A stretch of 40,816 nucleotides of DNA from assembly GCA_900316235.1 (NCBI GenBank), contig ONCC01000021.1, positions 1 to 40,816 of the forward strand, in the 5' to 3' direction. Position numbers and translations under genes: made by a program. Position 1 is the stretch's first letter. Each line of letters opens with the position of its first letter. Shown here one piece after another: positions 39,023-40,816 of the stretch. Under the pieces are notes generated by a model, which had not been told where the DNA came from, made no database searches, and saw only the letters and a program-made list of their open reading frames with translations. Origin of the DNA: an uncultured Bacteroidales bacterium. GTDB taxonomy: Bacteria; Bacteroidota; Bacteroidia; Bacteroidales; P3.

Positions 39023-39696
39023 TGCAATAATTCTTCAATCTGTTTTGAAGCGAGGAGCGGGCGCACCTGACAACTGCTGTACTTGTAGTGGTAGCTGCTC
39101 AAAGCACCGCCGCCGGGGCCGTAGAACCAGGCGTAGCGGCCATAGTACTCACCGACGGCCCACTCCCAGCCTAACTTATCTCCACCGGCTTCTTCAAGTG
39201 CTGCGTCAATCTCTTCGTGATAGACGGCGATAATCTTGCCTTGCTTCTCATTGAAGCTGTCCTTACCCAGCTCCTTCAGGCGTTCCATTGCATCGTCCCA
39301 CTTATACTCTTTACCGTTGTCGAGGTGGTGCAGATCGAGGGCAAAGCTCTCGTCGCAGGTCTGCACCAGGACACCCACGGCATTGCCGTCAGCGTCGCGT
39401 AGGATGCTCACCGGCTTCTTTCTTAAATCTTCGTCAGGGTGTTCACGCAGGTACTCCGTGCGGAGCTGCATCTTCATGCTCTCGATCGTGGCTTGCTCTG
39501 CCTTGTAGGCATCCATCAGCTTGTTCTTCTCATCGGCCCACTGTTCCTTTATGCCGCCGATGACCTTGTTGGCGGCGGCGATGGCGCGTAGGTGCTCCAT
39601 CTTGCGCTCGTGAACCTTGGCCTTGATGGCCTTCTTTGCCTCGTGCTGCTTGCTCAGCAGGGCTTCCATTTTTTCAGAATACTCTTCCCTTGTCAT
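39010..39696 (-). CDS. Early protein with coiled coil and Lcl/DUF1566-like C-terminal domain
   Basis: 228 residues. Residues 1-85 are helical and charged (coiled coil). The C-terminal part resembles the DUF1566/Lcl C-type-lectin-like fold: a helix with IIAVYHEEIDAALEEAGG, then W-E-W-A-V-G-E-Y-Y-G-R-Y-A-W-F-Y-G and YHYKYSSCQVRPLLA, matching the Y-W-S-S...A-W...R-V-R-P pattern. The DGR target has the same type of fold but the two do not share the repeat. An early, cytoplasmic lectin-like protein is unexpected; role unknown. Confidence 0.6.
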   Translation of the reverse strand: MTREEYSEKMEALLSKQHEAKKAIKAKVHERKMEHLRAIAAANKVIGGIKEQWADEKNKLMDAYKAEQATIESMKMQLRTEYLREHPDEDLRKKPVSILRDADGNAVGVLVQTCDESFALDLHHLDNGKEYKWDDAMERLKELGKDSFNEKQGKIIAVYHEEIDAALEEAGGDKLGWEWAVGEYYGRYAWFYGPGGGALSSYHYKYSSCQVRPLLASKQIEELLHRAV

Positions 39697-39734
39697 TGTT
39701 TGTTGGTTTTATGGGGTTAATACTATGTCTTATT

Positions 39735-39938
39735 TTAACCAATCACTCTTTTCAATGCCGCTTTGCCTTCGTTTGTCACATGGTAAACTGTTTCACCAAA
39801 CACCTCATCCCTCGTGGCGTATTTGGCTTCTACAAGTTCTTCCCATGCTGGGTCTGGTTTTCTTACGCCATAGAAATTTCGGCTTCCGTTGCCAAGGGCG
39901 TGTTTCATTTTCTGAATGTGTTTTTCTGTAAGTTCCAT
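39735..39938 (-). CDS. Small conserved Bacteroidetes phage protein
   Basis: 67 residues from the ATG at 39938; the upstream part of the frame overlaps the structured leader and is unlikely to be translated. The pattern L-T-E-K-H-I-Q-K-M-K-H-A-L-G, then FYG-x-R and a YHVTNEGKAAL ending, is familiar from small proteins of Bacteroides phages; it looks like a winged-helix-sized domain. Leaders of this gene and of the 39696 gene share AGTATTAACCC. The GAGA hairpin lies 43 bases upstream. Confidence 0.6.
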   Translation of the reverse strand: MELTEKHIQKMKHALGNGSRNFYGVRKPDPAWEELVEAKYATRDEVFGETVYHVTNEGKAALKRVIG

Positions 39939-39981
39939 TTTGATTTTGTTTAATTGGGTTAATACTGTTGTTTCTCTTGGT

Positions 39982-40012
39982 GGATGCAGGCAGCTCTCGC
40001 CGTCCTGCACCC
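39982..40012 (-). ncRNA. GAGA-tetraloop hairpin, copy 2
   Basis: Minus-strand RNA: GGGUGCAGG / CCUGCAUCC basal stem identical to copy 1, a bulged A, then CGGC-GAGA-GCUG. Compared with copy 1 the outer inner-stem pair changes U-A to C-G and a G-C becomes G-U, so base pairing is kept while sequence differs. Confidence 0.7.
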
Positions 40013-40099
40013 TGTCGGTCCTCTTTCCTCCGACAGCTAGCATAGCCTCCTCCCTATGCACGAGCCAGCTCCTATGTCTGGCGACCGAAAAATGTCTTG

Positions 40100-40169
40100 C
40101 GGAGTGGAGGGATTCGATACCCTCTTGTGGCGTTGTTCATCCGATGTTACCCCCATCAGCGGCACTCCG
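40100..40169 (-). ncRNA. tRNA-like fold, probably degenerate
   Basis: Minus strand: a 7-bp stem CGGAGTG (40169-40163) with CACTCCG (40106-40100) encloses a T-arm-like hairpin GAGGG-TATCGAAT-CCCTC (40124-40107), placed exactly where a T-arm sits. GATG/CATC could form a D-like stem. The inner 38 bases are about 4 too few, no convincing anticodon stem is seen and the T-loop has 8 bases. This is either a decayed tRNA or a tRNA-mimicking regulatory RNA in the leader upstream of 39938. Confidence 0.45.
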
Positions 40170-40189
40170 TCGCCGGTCTTTCCCGGCTG

Positions 40190-40633
40190 TCATCCCAGGG
40201 TCCCGAGTGACGTGGACTCTCTTGTCTTGTCTCGTAGGTAGTCCAGAACCTTTTTCGTCTCTTTTACCTGCCTGAACCATTGCTGCGCTCTCTCGATGCC
40301 GAAGTCGGAGGTATGCAGCTCTTCATCGAACTTTACCACGTTGTATGTCCTTATGCCATACACCCATTCGTGCTTTCTCGTGTAGTCGTTATAGGCGATG
40401 TAATTGAGCTGTATGCCTTTCCAGTACAATCTGAACATTTCGCCGGGTCCCAGCTTGATAACCGACATCACCGACATACGCATCACCACCTTGTTGTGTG
40501 TGCCCGACTGAGCCACCACGATGATGTCGCCCGGTCGCAGGGCCTTGGGAACCCTCGTGCGCAGTTCGATGTCCTTCTCTCCTTCGAGGAAGGATTTCAC
40601 GAAGCCTTTGTGTACTGTTATCATCCAGACCAT
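40190..40633 (-). CDS. ASCH/PUA-like domain protein
   Basis: 147 residues. The first 75 residues fit the ASCH fold: ITVHKGFVKSFLEGEKDIELRT, then VPKALRPGDIIVVAQSG and a VVMRMSVMSVIKLG strand followed by G-P-G-E-M-F-R-L-Y. ASCH domains bind RNA or modified nucleotides. The C-terminal half (WVYGIRTYNVVKFDEEL, a WFRQVKETKKVLDYLRDKT helix) is typical of the phage form. It starts 2 bp after the lipoprotein stop, second or third in the early transcript. Exact target unknown. Confidence 0.75.
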   Translation of the reverse strand: MVWMITVHKGFVKSFLEGEKDIELRTRVPKALRPGDIIVVAQSGTHNKVVMRMSVMSVIKLGPGEMFRLYWKGIQLNYIAYNDYTRKHEWVYGIRTYNVVKFDEELHTSDFGIERAQQWFRQVKETKKVLDYLRDKTRESTSLGTLG

Positions 40634-40635
40634 AA

Positions 40636-40816
40636 CTATTCTTCCCCTCCTTCCGTCTTCGGGTGGTAACCGTAGTAATGGACATCGTAGAGGTAGATGG
40701 TGTCACCTACATTTGACTGGTTGTATTCATACTCGGATGGCCACCATTTGATGTATTTTTCTCCGATGCAGCCATATAGGGTGTATTCTGTATAGGTTTG
40801 GAATGCGTTGCCTCGG
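40636..40816 (-). CDS. Small lipoprotein, C-terminal part (continues at 202-1)
   Basis: Bases 40718-40636 encode the last 27 residues (through VGDTIYLYDVHYYGYHPKTE to the TAG at 40636-40638) of the lipoprotein that starts at 202; 40719-40816 only duplicates 98-1. Joining the two gives an unbroken 94-residue frame, which supports circularity. Confidence 0.8.
   Translation of the reverse strand, partial: RGNAFQTYTEYTLYGCIGEKYIKWWPSEYEYNQSNVGDTIYLYDVHYYGYHPKTEGGEE

Noticed and set aside
39010..39696. Second DGR target gene
   Set aside because: The domain type is similar but no stretch matches the TR, and it is far from the cassette.
40100..40169. Functional tRNA gene
   Set aside because: Acceptor and T-arm are present but there is no clear anticodon arm and the T-loop has 8 bases; kept only as tRNA-like.
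1..40816. Mu-like transposable phage (hankyphage type)
   Set aside because: DGR and Bacteroidales host recall it, but there is a tyrosine integrase with attP and no transposase or MuB-like gene.

Overview
This window is a complete temperate siphovirus-like phage genome of a Bacteroidales host. The last 98 bases (40719-40816) repeat the first 98 exactly, so the contig closes into a circle of 40,718 bp, and one gene (a 94-residue lipoprotein) crosses the joint. The host group is inferred from Bacteroidetes-type promoters (TTTG, 19 bp, TAnnTTTGC), AT-rich leaders with no Shine-Dalgarno sequence, and gene families typical of Bacteroides and Prevotella prophages. Coding DNA is mostly GC-rich.

Layout. 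The lysogeny region (about 1-2614) holds two divergent regulators around a shared promoter/operator region, a tRNA 3'-end-like attP core, and a tyrosine integrase. All other genes are on the minus strand. The early block starts at the divergent promoter near 600-640, runs leftward across the circle joint, and continues from 40633 down to 32817. It encodes an HTH protein with a Cys-rich tail, a lipoprotein, an ASCH protein, several small proteins, a 1080-residue primase-helicase, a DUF4406 protein and two short proteins with sliding-clamp-binding motifs. It ends at a terminator at 32742-32771.

The late block (32676 down to 2563) is split into six transcription units. Each is preceded by the same promoter: a (T)GTCCC box, exactly 22 bp, then TAnnTTTGC. 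In order the units are: head protease/scaffold and capsid; PLD-phosphoribosyltransferase fusion and terminase; lysis (endolysin, u-spanin) and a neck-like protein; receptor-binding proteins plus a diversity-generating retroelement (DGR); tape measure; holin-like proteins, portal, connectors and tail-tip proteins.

The DGR is complete: a 182-bp variable repeat at the 3' end of a 795-residue C-type-lectin-like tail protein, a nested hairpin just downstream, an accessory gene resembling the MutS N-terminal domain, the template repeat, and the reverse transcriptase. TR and VR differ at 20 positions and every one is an adenine in the TR coding strand.

Less explained structures include a dense TATTACAA array and tandem 12-bp repeats upstream of the packaging operon (a possible replication origin), a GAGA-tetraloop RNA hairpin found twice in early leaders with a compensatory base change, a tRNA-like fold beside one of them, and a repeat-rich 750-bp non-coding region downstream of the large terminase gene.
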